Of a stretch of 9,788 nt of DNA, positions 1-5,582 are shown piece by piece. The notes under the pieces were generated by a model. The model did no database searches and was not told where the DNA came from. It was given only the letters and a program-made list of their open reading frames with translations. The DNA comes from an uncultured Collinsella sp. Its GTDB lineage: Bacteria > Actinomycetota > Coriobacteriia > Coriobacteriales > Coriobacteriaceae. The translations under genes and the position numbers were made by a program. The DNA lies in contig URIJ01000070.1 of assembly GCA_900547835.1 (NCBI GenBank), positions 1 through 9,788 on the forward strand, in the 5' to 3' direction. Each line of letters starts with the position of its first letter. Position 1 is the stretch's first letter.

Positions 1-187
1 CTATGTGCTGCACATATGGTGAAGCACATTGTAGTTCAACGCGGCGATGCATGCGCCTGAAAGCGTCTCTTGCCTGCACGGTTCAACCTTTCAAAAAGGA
101 AAGCTGGACGTAAGTCAAATCGATGGCAGCTCATGTGCGGCGCTGTGATGATGAGGCCGTGATAAGAAGTGAGTCTAAGGAGGAGCC
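1..187. other. Non-coding or partly coding left edge, no gene assigned
   Basis: No complete gene is recognised here. Frame 1 is open from base 1 to a TGA at 58-60 and could be the last 19 codons of a gene entering from the left, but it has no recognisable motif. A near-perfect palindrome lies at 2-16. A short CCTTT/AAGG hairpin lies near 91-103 without a convincing T-tract. The strong AAGGAGGAG ribosome binding site of the next small gene begins at 177. A promoter for that gene must lie here, but no -35/-10 pair stands out. Confidence 0.4.
2..16. repeat. Short palindrome TATGTGC-T-GCACATA
   Basis: Two perfect 7-bp arms flank a single central T. The size suits a dimeric regulator operator, but the piece sits at the very edge of the window and its gene context is cut off. 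It is not a copy of the ~30-bp palindrome family found further right. Confidence 0.4.
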
Positions 188-190
188 ATG

Positions 191-331
191 ATGTACGGAC
201 CAGAGCAAGTGCGTGAACCGCGGTCGTTGGGAAGGCGCATGGGTGATTCTGTGATCGCTGCCGTGTGCACGGTATTGATGGCGGTGCTTTGCATTGGGAT
301 GCTGTGGACCATGTCGCATGTGGGACAATAA
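191..331 (+). CDS. Small single-pass membrane protein of unknown function
   Basis: This is a 46 aa ORF (47 aa if the ATG at 188 is used). It follows a strong AAGGAGGAG site at 177-185. The second ATG, at 191, lies 7 bases after GGAGG, a better spacing than the 4 bases to the ATG at 188. The N-terminal half is hydrophilic and positively charged (REPR, GRRMGD). Residues 22-42, counted from 188, form one hydrophobic helix (VIAAVCTVLMAVLCIGMLW) with a short tail ending HVGQ. The positive-inside rule predicts a cytoplasmic N-terminus. The stop is followed 63 bases later by rsmJ on the same strand, so co-transcription is possible. No family is recognised. Support comes from the ribosome binding site and the membrane segment, not from homology. 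Confidence 0.6.
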   Translation: MYGPEQVREPRSLGRRMGDSVIAAVCTVLMAVLCIGMLWTMSHVGQ

Positions 332-394
332 CGGACGGTTGGGTGCCGACATGAATGGCGCCCATGTATTCGTTTTGTTTGCTAAGGAGTGTCC

Positions 395-1099
395 ATGGGC
401 GTCGTCGATCCCTTTTCTGTTGCTCGGGCTGCTGGGCTCGAGCTCGTGCGGACGTCCGAGGGCCTTACGCTCACCGACGGCACGATGGAGTTGCGTGCCG
501 ATTTTGGCCGCATGCTTCCACGGCTCAAGCAGGGTCGTCTGCAGCAAGAGCTGCTGGTAAAGGTTGCGCGCACAAAAGGCATCGAGCGCCCATGGGCGAT
601 TGATGCCACGGCGGGCTTTGGTGAGGATTCGCTGCTGCTGGCGGCCGCGGGCTTTACCGTCGATCTGTATGAACAGGATTGCGTGATCGCGGCGCTCCTC
701 AAGGATGCTTTGGATCGCGCGGCAGATGATCCGGCGCTTGCGACAGCCGTGGCGCGCATGCGCTTACATGCGGGCGAGGACAGCATTGCCGGCCTTCGCC
801 ATACAGCCGAGCTGATCGGGCAGGGCGAGCTCACCGCTCCCGACGTGGTGTATCTGGACCCCATGTTTCCTGAGCGCACCAAGAGCGCGGCGGTGAAAAA
901 GAAGTTTCAACTTTTGCACCATCTGGAACAGCCGTGCGCCGATGAGGAGACGCTGGTCGAAGCTGCGCTTGCGGCGCGGCCGCGCAAGGTCGTTATCAAG
1001 CGGCCGGTGAAGGGGCCGCTGCTTGCCGGCGTTAAGCCGAGCTATCAGCTTGCGGGCAAGGCCGTCCGCTACGACGTTTTGGTGCCGCCGCGTCCGTAG
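395..1099 (+). CDS. rsmJ: 16S rRNA (guanine-1516-N2)-methyltransferase, RsmJ family
   Basis: The product is a cytoplasmic class I SAM-dependent methyltransferase; the family adds a methyl group to N2 of G1516 in 16S rRNA. The 234 aa length is close to the roughly 250 aa of E. coli RsmJ (YhiQ). The SAM-binding motif I is DATAGFGED at residues 70-78. An acidic strand-end follows (VDLYEQD, about 89-95). The catalytic-type motif YLDPMFP is at 153-159, directly before the family-typical KSAAVKKKF. KVVIKRP (about 198-204) matches the C-terminal RsmJ strand. The ATG at 395 is preferred over the in-frame GTG at 389 because AAGGAG (384-389) overlaps the GTG and lies 5 bases before the ATG. It is preceded by the small membrane-protein gene and converges on the Cys-rich gene at 1148. 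Family assignment is strong; the exact target nucleotide in this organism is inferred. Confidence 0.88.
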   Translation: MGVVDPFSVARAAGLELVRTSEGLTLTDGTMELRADFGRMLPRLKQGRLQQELLVKVARTKGIERPWAIDATAGFGEDSLLLAAAGFTVDLYEQDCVIAALLKDALDRAADDPALATAVARMRLHAGEDSIAGLRHTAELIGQGELTAPDVVYLDPMFPERTKSAAVKKKFQLLHHLEQPCADEETLVEAALAARPRKVVIKRPVKGPLLAGVKPSYQLAGKAVRYDVLVPPRP

Positions 1100-1104
1100 C
1101 TTCC

Positions 1105-1136
1105 GCACGATGGCTGGCGCTTCGCCAGTGCCGTGC
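1105..1136. terminator. Hairpin between convergent genes, possible bidirectional terminator
   Basis: CTGGCG (1114-1119) pairs with CGCCAG (1123-1128) around a CTT loop. An outer GCACG (1105-1109) pairs with CGTGC (1132-1136). The hairpin fills the 48-base gap between the convergent ends of rsmJ (1099) and the Cys-rich gene (1148). Neither side has a T-tract, so it may slow or protect transcripts rather than act as a classical intrinsic terminator. Confidence 0.45.
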
Positions 1137-1147
1137 CGATGCGGGGT

Positions 1148-1444
1148 CTATTTCCAAGGGTGCGACGTCAGGTGCCAGCCGCCGCAGTATTCGCATTTGT
1201 AGCAGGACAGGCCGCGCCGTCCGCGGTTTTCGCAGTCGGCCATAACGGCCTCTGCCTCGGCGCGCGTGTCGTAACGGTTTTTGCGTTCGCACGACTTGTA
1301 GCGCCAGGCTTCATCGCGCTCGGCGTCTAGTGCGTCGCGGCGCTCGTCCTCGCGCGCAAACAGGTCGCCCATATCGCCGCCGGTGGCAGCGCCAAAAAAC
1401 TCGCTTTTGGCTTTTGACCAGGCGGCTCGCTTTTTGCTCCCCAT
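1148..1444 (-). CDS. Small Cys-rich protein, probable zinc-ribbon type, unknown function
   Basis: The product is 98 aa. The N-terminal half is charged and helical (KKRAAWSKAKSEFFG, then LFAREDERRDALDAERDEAW). The C-terminal half carries a conserved-looking module: SCERKNRYDTRAEAEA, a spacer with one more Cys, then YKCEYCGGWHLTSHPW. The CxxC followed by GWHLT resembles a small zinc-binding motif I remember from phage and actinobacterial hypothetical proteins; metal binding is inferred. The ATG at 1444 is chosen over an in-frame TTG at 1465 because GGAGAGGAG lies about 10 bases upstream of the ATG and overlaps the TTG. It is divergent from the GNAT gene across a symmetric promoter and convergent with rsmJ. 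No catalytic motif is visible, and a nucleic-acid-binding role is only a guess. Confidence 0.75.
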   Translation of the reverse strand: MGSKKRAAWSKAKSEFFGAATGGDMGDLFAREDERRDALDAERDEAWRYKSCERKNRYDTRAEAEAVMADCENRGRRGLSCYKCEYCGGWHLTSHPWK

Positions 1445-1468
1445 CTGCTTCGCGCTCCTCTCCAAACG

Positions 1469-1500
1469 TTGGTATCATTGCTCAATCAAAGTGATACCAA
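1469..1500. promoter_or_regulatory. Symmetric divergent promoter or operator, TTGGTATCA-N14-TGATACCAA
   Basis: Perfect 9-bp inverted arms at 1469-1477 and 1492-1500 are separated by 14 bases. Each strand reads TTGGTA, a 17-base spacer, then TGATAC, so each arm serves as a -35 on one strand and a -10 on the other. Predicted starts are near 1504 (plus, GNAT) and near 1465 (minus, Cys-rich gene). Both leave a short leader containing the ribosome binding site. A dimeric repressor site covering both promoters is the alternative, and the two are compatible. Confidence 0.6.
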
Positions 1501-1521
1501 TAAACGTGAGGTCGCCGCGTG

Positions 1522-2010
1522 ATGATCAGAAAAACCCTCGATACCGACATTCCCGCCGTCATGGCTATCTATGACGCGGCCCGCGCCTTTATGCGCGCGC
1601 ATGGCAACGCCACGCAGTGGCCCGAGGGCACGCCTTCGGCCGAGCAGCTGGCTGCCGATATTGCCGCTGGTGGCAGTTACGTGTGCGAAGTCGACGGCCG
1701 CGTGGTGGCGACGTTTGCCTTTTTGCCCGGCCCGGACGAGTGCTATGACGTAATTGAGGATGGTCAATGGCGCAGCGACACTCCGTACGCCGTGCTGCAC
1801 CGTGTGGCGTCCGATGGCACCGTGCACGGTATCGCGGCTGCGATGTTTGCCTTTGCCAAGGAGCGTGCCGATCACCTGCGCATCGATACGCATCAGGACA
1901 ACCTGCCCATGCAGGGAGCCATCGCCAAGGCCGGGTTTAAGCGCGCCGGTATCGTATATGTGTCGGACGGTACGCCGCGCGTCGCGTTTGATTGGCTGCG
2001 CGAGGCATAA
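1522..2010 (+). CDS. GNAT-family N-acetyltransferase
   Basis: A single-domain GCN5-related acetyltransferase of 162 aa, predicted cytosolic, which would transfer acetyl from acetyl-CoA to an amine. It opens with the typical IRKTLDTDIPAVMAIYDAA helix-strand start. A central strand pair (YVCEVDGRVVATFAF) follows. The C-terminal half carries RIDTHQDNLPMQ at about 120-131 and AIAKAGFKRAGIVYV, the usual GNAT pattern in which the D-x-N-x-x-M region precedes an AGF turn. The pyrophosphate-binding loop (VASDGTVHGIAA) is degenerate compared with Q/RxxGxG/A, as in several GNATs of this kind. The ATG at 1522 directly follows an in-frame GTG at 1519; GTGAGG (1506-1511) could serve either. The substrate is unknown. 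It is transcribed from the symmetric promoter and ends at a strong terminator 35 bases downstream. Confidence 0.82.
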   Translation: MIRKTLDTDIPAVMAIYDAARAFMRAHGNATQWPEGTPSAEQLAADIAAGGSYVCEVDGRVVATFAFLPGPDECYDVIEDGQWRSDTPYAVLHRVASDGTVHGIAAAMFAFAKERADHLRIDTHQDNLPMQGAIAKAGFKRAGIVYVSDGTPRVAFDWLREA

Positions 2011-2044
2011 AGGCCGAGTCACATACCAGCGTTTCACCGAAATG

Positions 2045-2071
2045 AAAATGGCCCCGAGTGGGGCCATTTTT
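2045..2071. terminator. Strong bidirectional intrinsic terminator
   Basis: AAAATGGCCCC (2045-2055) pairs perfectly with GGGGCCATTTT (2060-2070) around a GAGT loop, with a T5 tract at 2067-2071. On the plus strand this ends the GNAT transcript. The A-tract on the left gives a T-tract on the minus strand, so it could also end a minus-strand RNA arriving from the right, such as one begun at the extended -10 at 2245-2253. Confidence 0.88.
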
Positions 2072-2078
2072 GGTAAAA

Positions 2079-2240
2079 CGCGTTGTTGTGGGGTTCGCGC
2101 TGTTACCGCCTCAGATGAGCCAAGGCAGACAAAAGGGGAGGTGCCGGCTTTCGCAAGGCGCGAACCTACGAAAATCGCCGCGCGGCAACGCGGGGCGATG
2201 AGCTCGGTCGGGGGATAGGGCCCGCTTCGCCCGCCGGCCC
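2079..2240. other. Intergenic region with nested complementary segments; candidate leader RNA or small RNA
   Basis: No coding gene fits this gap. GGTTCGCGC (2092-2100) is perfectly complementary to GCGCGAACC (2158-2166). Outside it, CGCGTTG (2079-2085) complements CAACGCG (2186-2192), so the two pairings nest. Within, CGCCTC (2107-2112) can pair with GAGGTG (2138-2143). A local hairpin at 2174-2199 pairs ATCGCC with GGCGAT and CGCG with CGCG around GCAA, a GNRA tetraloop on the plus strand; it competes with the outer long-range pairing. Plus-strand reading makes this the leader of the TetM-like gene. Minus-strand reading makes it a ~200-nt RNA running from the promoter at 2245 to the terminator at 2045. 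It could not be matched to SRP, tmRNA, RNase P or 6S RNA. Confidence 0.45.
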
Positions 2241-2244
2241 GTAA

Positions 2245-2253
2245 ATTGTATCA
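2245..2253 (-). promoter_or_regulatory. Extended -10 promoter element on the minus strand
   Basis: The minus strand reads TGATACAAT, a TGn extended -10 with TACAAT as the hexamer (2250-2245). Only a weak -35 lies upstream (TTCTCA-like). The predicted start is around G2238-G2240. No minus-strand gene lies downstream before the bidirectional terminator, so a product would be a ~200-nt untranslated RNA. The site sits inside the presumed leader of the opposite-strand TetM-like gene. Confidence 0.45.
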
Positions 2254-2314
2254 TCCAGTGTGGAATGAGAACGCCCGTTGCCGCGTGCGATGGGCTTGCA
2301 ATAAGAGGAGAGCC

Positions 2315-4318
2315 ATGTCGAAGCAAGCGGTCGTTGGAATCTTGGCGCATGTCGATGCCGGCAAGACCACGTTGGCCGAGGCCATGCTGTTCAACGCGGG
2401 CCGCATTCGCAAGCGCGGCCGCGTGGACGATGGCGATTCGCATCTGGATACGAACGAGATTGAGCGCGAGCGCGGTATTACGATCTTCTCGTCGCAGGCT
2501 GTGCTCGACCATGGCGATACCCACGTCATGCTCGTGGATGCACCAGGGCATGTCGATTTTTCAGCCGAGGCGGAGCGCACGCTGCGTGCCCTGGACTACG
2601 CGATTCTGGTGGTGGGCGCCAACGATGGCGTGCAGGGGCACACCGAAACCCTGTGGCGCCTGCTTGCACGCTATGACATCCCGACGTTCATCTATATCAA
2701 CAAGATCGATTTGGAGAATCCCGGCCGCGATGTTTTGCTGGCACAACTTGGGCAACGTCTTTCCGAGGGCTGCCTGGATGCCAGCGAACTGCTGGCGGGC
2801 GGCTCCGTTCAGGAGGACGCTGCTGCGTTGGACGAGGCGGCGCTCGAGGAGTTTCTTGAGGCGGGTGAGCTTTCTGTCGCAATGCTGTCACGCATGGTTG
2901 CCGAGCGCAAATTGTTTCCCTGCTTTGCGGGATCGGCGCTCAAGGACCAGGGTGTGGCAGAGCTGCTCGACGGCATATGTGCTCTGATGCGCGAGCGAAC
3001 ATGGCCCCAGGAGTTCGCCGCGCGTGTCTACCGCGTGAGTCGTGGAGAGCGTGGCGAGCGTCTTGCCTGGGTCAAGGTGACGGGCGGCATGCTGCATGCC
3101 AAGCAGATGATTAGCGGACGTTCCGGTGCCGAGGCATGGGAGCAGAAGGTCGATCAGGTACGCATCTATAACGGCGAGAAGTATGAGCTTGCCCAAGAAG
3201 TTGCTGCTGGCGGTATTTGCGCCGTGACGGGTCTTGCGCACGTTCGCCCAGGGGACGCCCTGGGCACGGAGCCCGCGGGCGATGCGCCCGTCATCGCTCC
3301 GGTCCTCACCTATACGGTGCTGCCGGGCGAACACGACGTTCATGCGGTGTTTAAAGCGCTGAGTGAGTTGGCGGACGAAGATCCCATGCTCGGCGTAAGC
3401 TGGAATACGCATCTTGAGCAGATCCATTTGCAGTTGATGGGCGCCGTGCAACTCGAGGTCGTGCAGCGGGTGTTGGCCGATCGCTTTGGCCTTTCGGTTG
3501 CGTTTGAGCCCGGCGGCATTCTCTATAAGGAGACTATTTCGCAGCCGGTCGAGGGCGTGGGCCACTTTGAGCCACTGCGCCACTATGCCGAGGTGCATCT
3601 GTGCCTGGAACCGTTGCCGGCGGGTTCGGGCGTGCAGTTTGGCACCGTGACCTCGACCGACGAGCTCGATCTTAACTGGCAGCGTTTGGCACTCACCAAC
3701 GCTATGGAGCGCGACCACCTGGGCGTGCTGACGGGCTCGCCCATCACCGATGTGCGCATTACGCTCACGGGCGGCCGCGCGCATGCCAAACACACCGAGG
3801 GCGGCGATTTTCGCCAGGCCACGTATCGCGCGATTCGCCAGGGTTTGATGCAGGCGCGCGAGGTCGGCGCAGACGTGTTGCTGGAGCCGTGGTACCACTT
3901 TGAGCTCGAGGTGCCGGGGGAGTGCGTGGGCCGGGCGTTGTCAGATGCCACACGCATGGGTGCCGAGTACGAGCCGCCGACGATGGCGGGAGACCGGGCG
4001 AAGCTTGTGGGTCGCGTGCCGGCATCTGAGGTGCAGGATTACGCGCTGGAGGTGGCTGCCTACACGAGCGGTCGCGGACATCTGTACCTAGAGTTCGCCG
4101 GCTATGCGGCTTGCCATGATGCCGAGCGCGTAATCGAGACGGCTGCCTATGAGCCCGAGGCCGATCTGCCCAACACGCCCGACTCGGTCTTTTGCTCTCA
4201 TGGCGCCGGCTACACGGTCAAATGGTATGACGTGCCCGCCGCAGCGCACGTAAAGATCGATCCCGCCACCTTCCGTCCCTGGCGAGCAGCAGACGCCGAG
4301 TTTTTCGGCCACATGTGA
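2315..4318 (+). CDS. TetM/TetO-family ribosomal GTPase, EF-G-like; resistance role unproven
   Basis: A cytoplasmic translation-factor GTPase of 667 aa, slightly longer than the ~639 aa Tet(M). GTP-binding motifs are complete: AHVDAGKT at 11-18, RGITI at 53-57, DAPGH at 75-79, NKID at 129-132 and GSA at 206-208. EF-G-like domains II-V follow; PWYHFELEVPGE near 525-536 matches the start of the Tet(M) C-terminal domain. In Tet proteins domain IV loop III reads close to YYSPVSTPADFR. Here the aligned stretch is AHAKHTEGGDFR at 489-500, losing the Ser-Pro-Val-Ser tip that displaces tetracycline. The C-terminus (DSVFCSHGAGYTVKW, 623-637) also differs from resistance-type Tet proteins. The ATG at 2315 follows GAGGAG (2305-2310). 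The stop codon lies inside palindrome 1. It is best read as a housekeeping or stress relative of Tet(M), not proven resistance. Confidence 0.85.
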   Translation: MSKQAVVGILAHVDAGKTTLAEAMLFNAGRIRKRGRVDDGDSHLDTNEIERERGITIFSSQAVLDHGDTHVMLVDAPGHVDFSAEAERTLRALDYAILVVGANDGVQGHTETLWRLLARYDIPTFIYINKIDLENPGRDVLLAQLGQRLSEGCLDASELLAGGSVQEDAAALDEAALEEFLEAGELSVAMLSRMVAERKLFPCFAGSALKDQGVAELLDGICALMRERTWPQEFAARVYRVSRGERGERLAWVKVTGGMLHAKQMISGRSGAEAWEQKVDQVRIYNGEKYELAQEVAAGGICAVTGLAHVRPGDALGTEPAGDAPVIAPVLTYTVLPGEHDVHAVFKALSELADEDPMLGVSWNTHLEQIHLQLMGAVQLEVVQRVLADRFGLSVAFEPGGILYKETISQPVEGVGHFEPLRHYAEVHLCLEPLPAGSGVQFGTVTSTDELDLNWQRLALTNAMERDHLGVLTGSPITDVRITLTGGRAHAKHTEGGDFRQATYRAIRQGLMQAREVGADVLLEPWYHFELEVPGECVGRALSDATRMGAEYEPPTMAGDRAKLVGRVPASEVQDYALEVAAYTSGRGHLYLEFAGYAACHDAERVIETAAYEPEADLPNTPDSVFCSHGAGYTVKWYDVPAAAHVKIDPATFRPWRAADAEFFGHM

Positions 4319-4343
4319 CAAAGGGACAGCCCCTTTGTCACAT
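4313..4343. repeat. Palindrome copy 1, overlapping the TetM-like stop codon
   Basis: Arms ATGTGACAAAGGGAC (4313-4327) and GCCCCTTTGTCACAT (4329-4343) surround a central A, with one mismatch near the centre. The last sense codon (ATG) and the stop (TGA, 4316-4318) of the TetM-like gene are the first six bases of the element. It is related to the copies at 5530, 8079 and 9310. It lacks a clean T-tract, so it resembles a REP-type element at least as much as a terminator. Confidence 0.9.
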
Positions 4344-4347
4344 GCTA

Positions 4348-4377
4348 TTGGTATAACTCAGTATAAGTTGGTATAAC
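4348..4377 (+). promoter_or_regulatory. Probable promoter of the first ATPase gene
   Basis: TGGTATAAC (4369-4377) is a TGn extended -10 with TATAAC as the hexamer. TTGGTA (4348-4353) lies 18 bases upstream as a -35. The predicted start near 4384 gives a leader of about 28 bases carrying GAGGAGG (4400-4406). The promoter elements are themselves members of the 10-bp repeat array, so a protein bound to the repeats would block RNA polymerase. An imperfect palindrome TGGTA-N7-TACCA (4369-4385) overlaps the -10. Confidence 0.55.
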
Positions 4378-4380
4378 TGT
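4351..4380 (+). repeat. Helically phased direct repeats: GTATAA three times, period 10
   Basis: GTATAA occurs at 4351, 4361 and 4371, exactly 10 bases apart. The first and third units are part of a longer identical 11-mer, TTGGTATAACT, at 4348 and 4368. Ten-base phasing places the same face of the helix toward a bound protein. The array lies between palindrome 1 and the ATPase ribosome binding site and overlaps the likely promoter. A comparable 10-bp array precedes the paralogous ATPase on the other strand. Confidence 0.75.
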
Positions 4381-4411
4381 TACCAGGGTTTGCCAATCCG
4401 AGGAGGCCGAC

Positions 4412-5530
4412 ATGAATCCAAATCCCTTTAAGCCCACGGCTGGCAAGCGGCCTCCGATACTCATCGGTCGCGAGTCGGTCATCGAAGATTTTGAGGAAGG
4501 GCTCGACAACGGCGCCGGAGCGCCGGGCAGGCTCATGCTCATTACGGGAAACCGCGGCTGCGGCAAGACGGTTCTCCTGCGGGAGCTGCAACGTCTAGCC
4601 AATGAGCGCGGATGGGCGGTTGTCTCCGATTCCGCTTCGCTTGGCTTATGCGACCGCTTGGCCGATGCACTTCGCTCGAATAAACCCGTTGTGACGTCAA
4701 TGGAACTCAGTCCATCATTCGGGCGCATGTCGGTCGAGGCGGCGCGTGCAAAGGGTGAAACGCTGCGCGGGCTGGTCAACGAGCGCCTTAAGAAGCTCGA
4801 TCCAGGCAAAGGCATGCTGTTTGCGATTGACGAGGCACAATCGGCGTCTATCGAGGAGCTGGCGGCCCTTGCCGTTCTCTATCAGCAGGTGCTCGGAGAC
4901 CAGGATGCCACGGGCTTGTCCGATAGCGACCAGCGCGGTCTTGCGCTGGTGTTTGCCGGCTTACCCAGTATGGTTGACGATCTGCTCGAAGAGCCGAGCG
5001 TGACGTTTTTGCGGCGTGCCCAGCAGCGTACGCTGGGGGCGATTTCTTTGCCCAAGGTGCGCGATTCATATATCCAGACGGTCAAAGACGCTGGTCTTTA
5101 CGTTGACGCGGAGACGGCGGACCTTGCGGCGCGCAAGAGCATGGGGCATCCCTATATGGTTCAGCTGGTGGGCTATTACATGTGGCGGTCTGCTGTCCGG
5201 CGTGGCTCGCAGGTCATCGAAAGGCGCGATGTCGAGAATGGCCATGCGGATGCCGTCTCCGAGTTCTACGAAGCGGTTGACGCACCTCTGTATTACGGTC
5301 TGCGCAGCCCTCAGCGCCTCTTTATCGAGGCTATGGCGGTTGACGAGGACAAGCCGACGCGCACGGCGGATATCATTGAGCGCTGCGACCGTACCCAGAG
5401 CTGGGCGAGTAAATATCGCGCAAGCCTGATTCGCGAGCGCGTCATCGAGGCTGCCGGATACGGCCTCGTCCGGTTTACCGTGCCCATGCTGGGTGCGTAC
5501 ATTCGCGATCGTATTTTATGGCACGAGTGA
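4412..5530 (+). CDS. AAA-type ATPase with C-terminal winged helix (copy 1)
   Basis: A 372 aa soluble protein. After an NPFKPTAGKRPP start and a GRE box (19-21), the P-loop is GNRGCGKT at 46-53. Walker B is MLFAIDEAQ at 135-143. FAGLP at 181-185 looks like a sensor strand. FLRRAQQ at 199-205 supplies candidate arginine fingers. GHPYMVQLVGYYMW at 245-258 belongs to the lid. The last ~70 residues (about 300-370) read as a winged helix, ending in RVIEAAGYGLVRFTVP. The architecture resembles archaeal-type ATPases and ORC1/Cdc6-like proteins, but no specific family name can be defended. The ATG at 4412 follows GAGGAGG by 5 bases. It is paralogous to the minus-strand gene at 8116-9216. Its stop overlaps palindrome 2. 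DNA binding, perhaps to the repeats upstream of its own gene, is inferred. Confidence 0.82.
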   Translation: MNPNPFKPTAGKRPPILIGRESVIEDFEEGLDNGAGAPGRLMLITGNRGCGKTVLLRELQRLANERGWAVVSDSASLGLCDRLADALRSNKPVVTSMELSPSFGRMSVEAARAKGETLRGLVNERLKKLDPGKGMLFAIDEAQSASIEELAALAVLYQQVLGDQDATGLSDSDQRGLALVFAGLPSMVDDLLEEPSVTFLRRAQQRTLGAISLPKVRDSYIQTVKDAGLYVDAETADLAARKSMGHPYMVQLVGYYMWRSAVRRGSQVIERRDVENGHADAVSEFYEAVDAPLYYGLRSPQRLFIEAMAVDEDKPTRTADIIERCDRTQSWASKYRASLIRERVIEAAGYGLVRFTVPMLGAYIRDRILWHE

Positions 5531-5560
5531 TGTGACAAAGGGACTGTCCCTTTGTCACAT
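5530..5560. repeat. Palindrome copy 2, perfect, between ATPase 1 and uvrA-like gene
   Basis: Two perfect 15-bp arms (5530-5544 and 5546-5560) flank a central T, the most symmetric copy in the window. Its first base is the last base of the ATPase stop codon. Only 22 bases separate it from the uvrA-like ATG. That leaves almost no room for a promoter, so the two genes are probably co-transcribed through this hairpin. Confidence 0.92.
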
Positions 5561-5582
5561 TCGATCAACAGGAAAGGAAGCG

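Noticed and set aside
2115..2135. GAGCCAAGGCAGAC resembles the GCAGCCAAGGCAGA segment of SRP (4.5S) RNA
   Set aside because: The GGAA tetraloop and the symmetric internal loop of SRP domain IV are absent, and the flanking helix does not fit.
1754..2218. 154-codon plus-strand frame overlapping the GNAT gene end
   Set aside because: It is an alternative frame of the GNAT gene, Arg/Cys-rich, and it reads through the strong terminator at 2045-2071.
2888..3898. 336-codon open frame antisense to the TetM-like gene
   Set aside because: It is the complement shadow of a GC-rich gene with clear GTPase motifs. The translation has no recognisable domain and no good ribosome binding site was noted.
2315..4318. 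Calling the GTPase a confirmed tet resistance gene
   Set aside because: The key domain IV loop differs from Tet(M)/Tet(O). Family membership alone does not show resistance.
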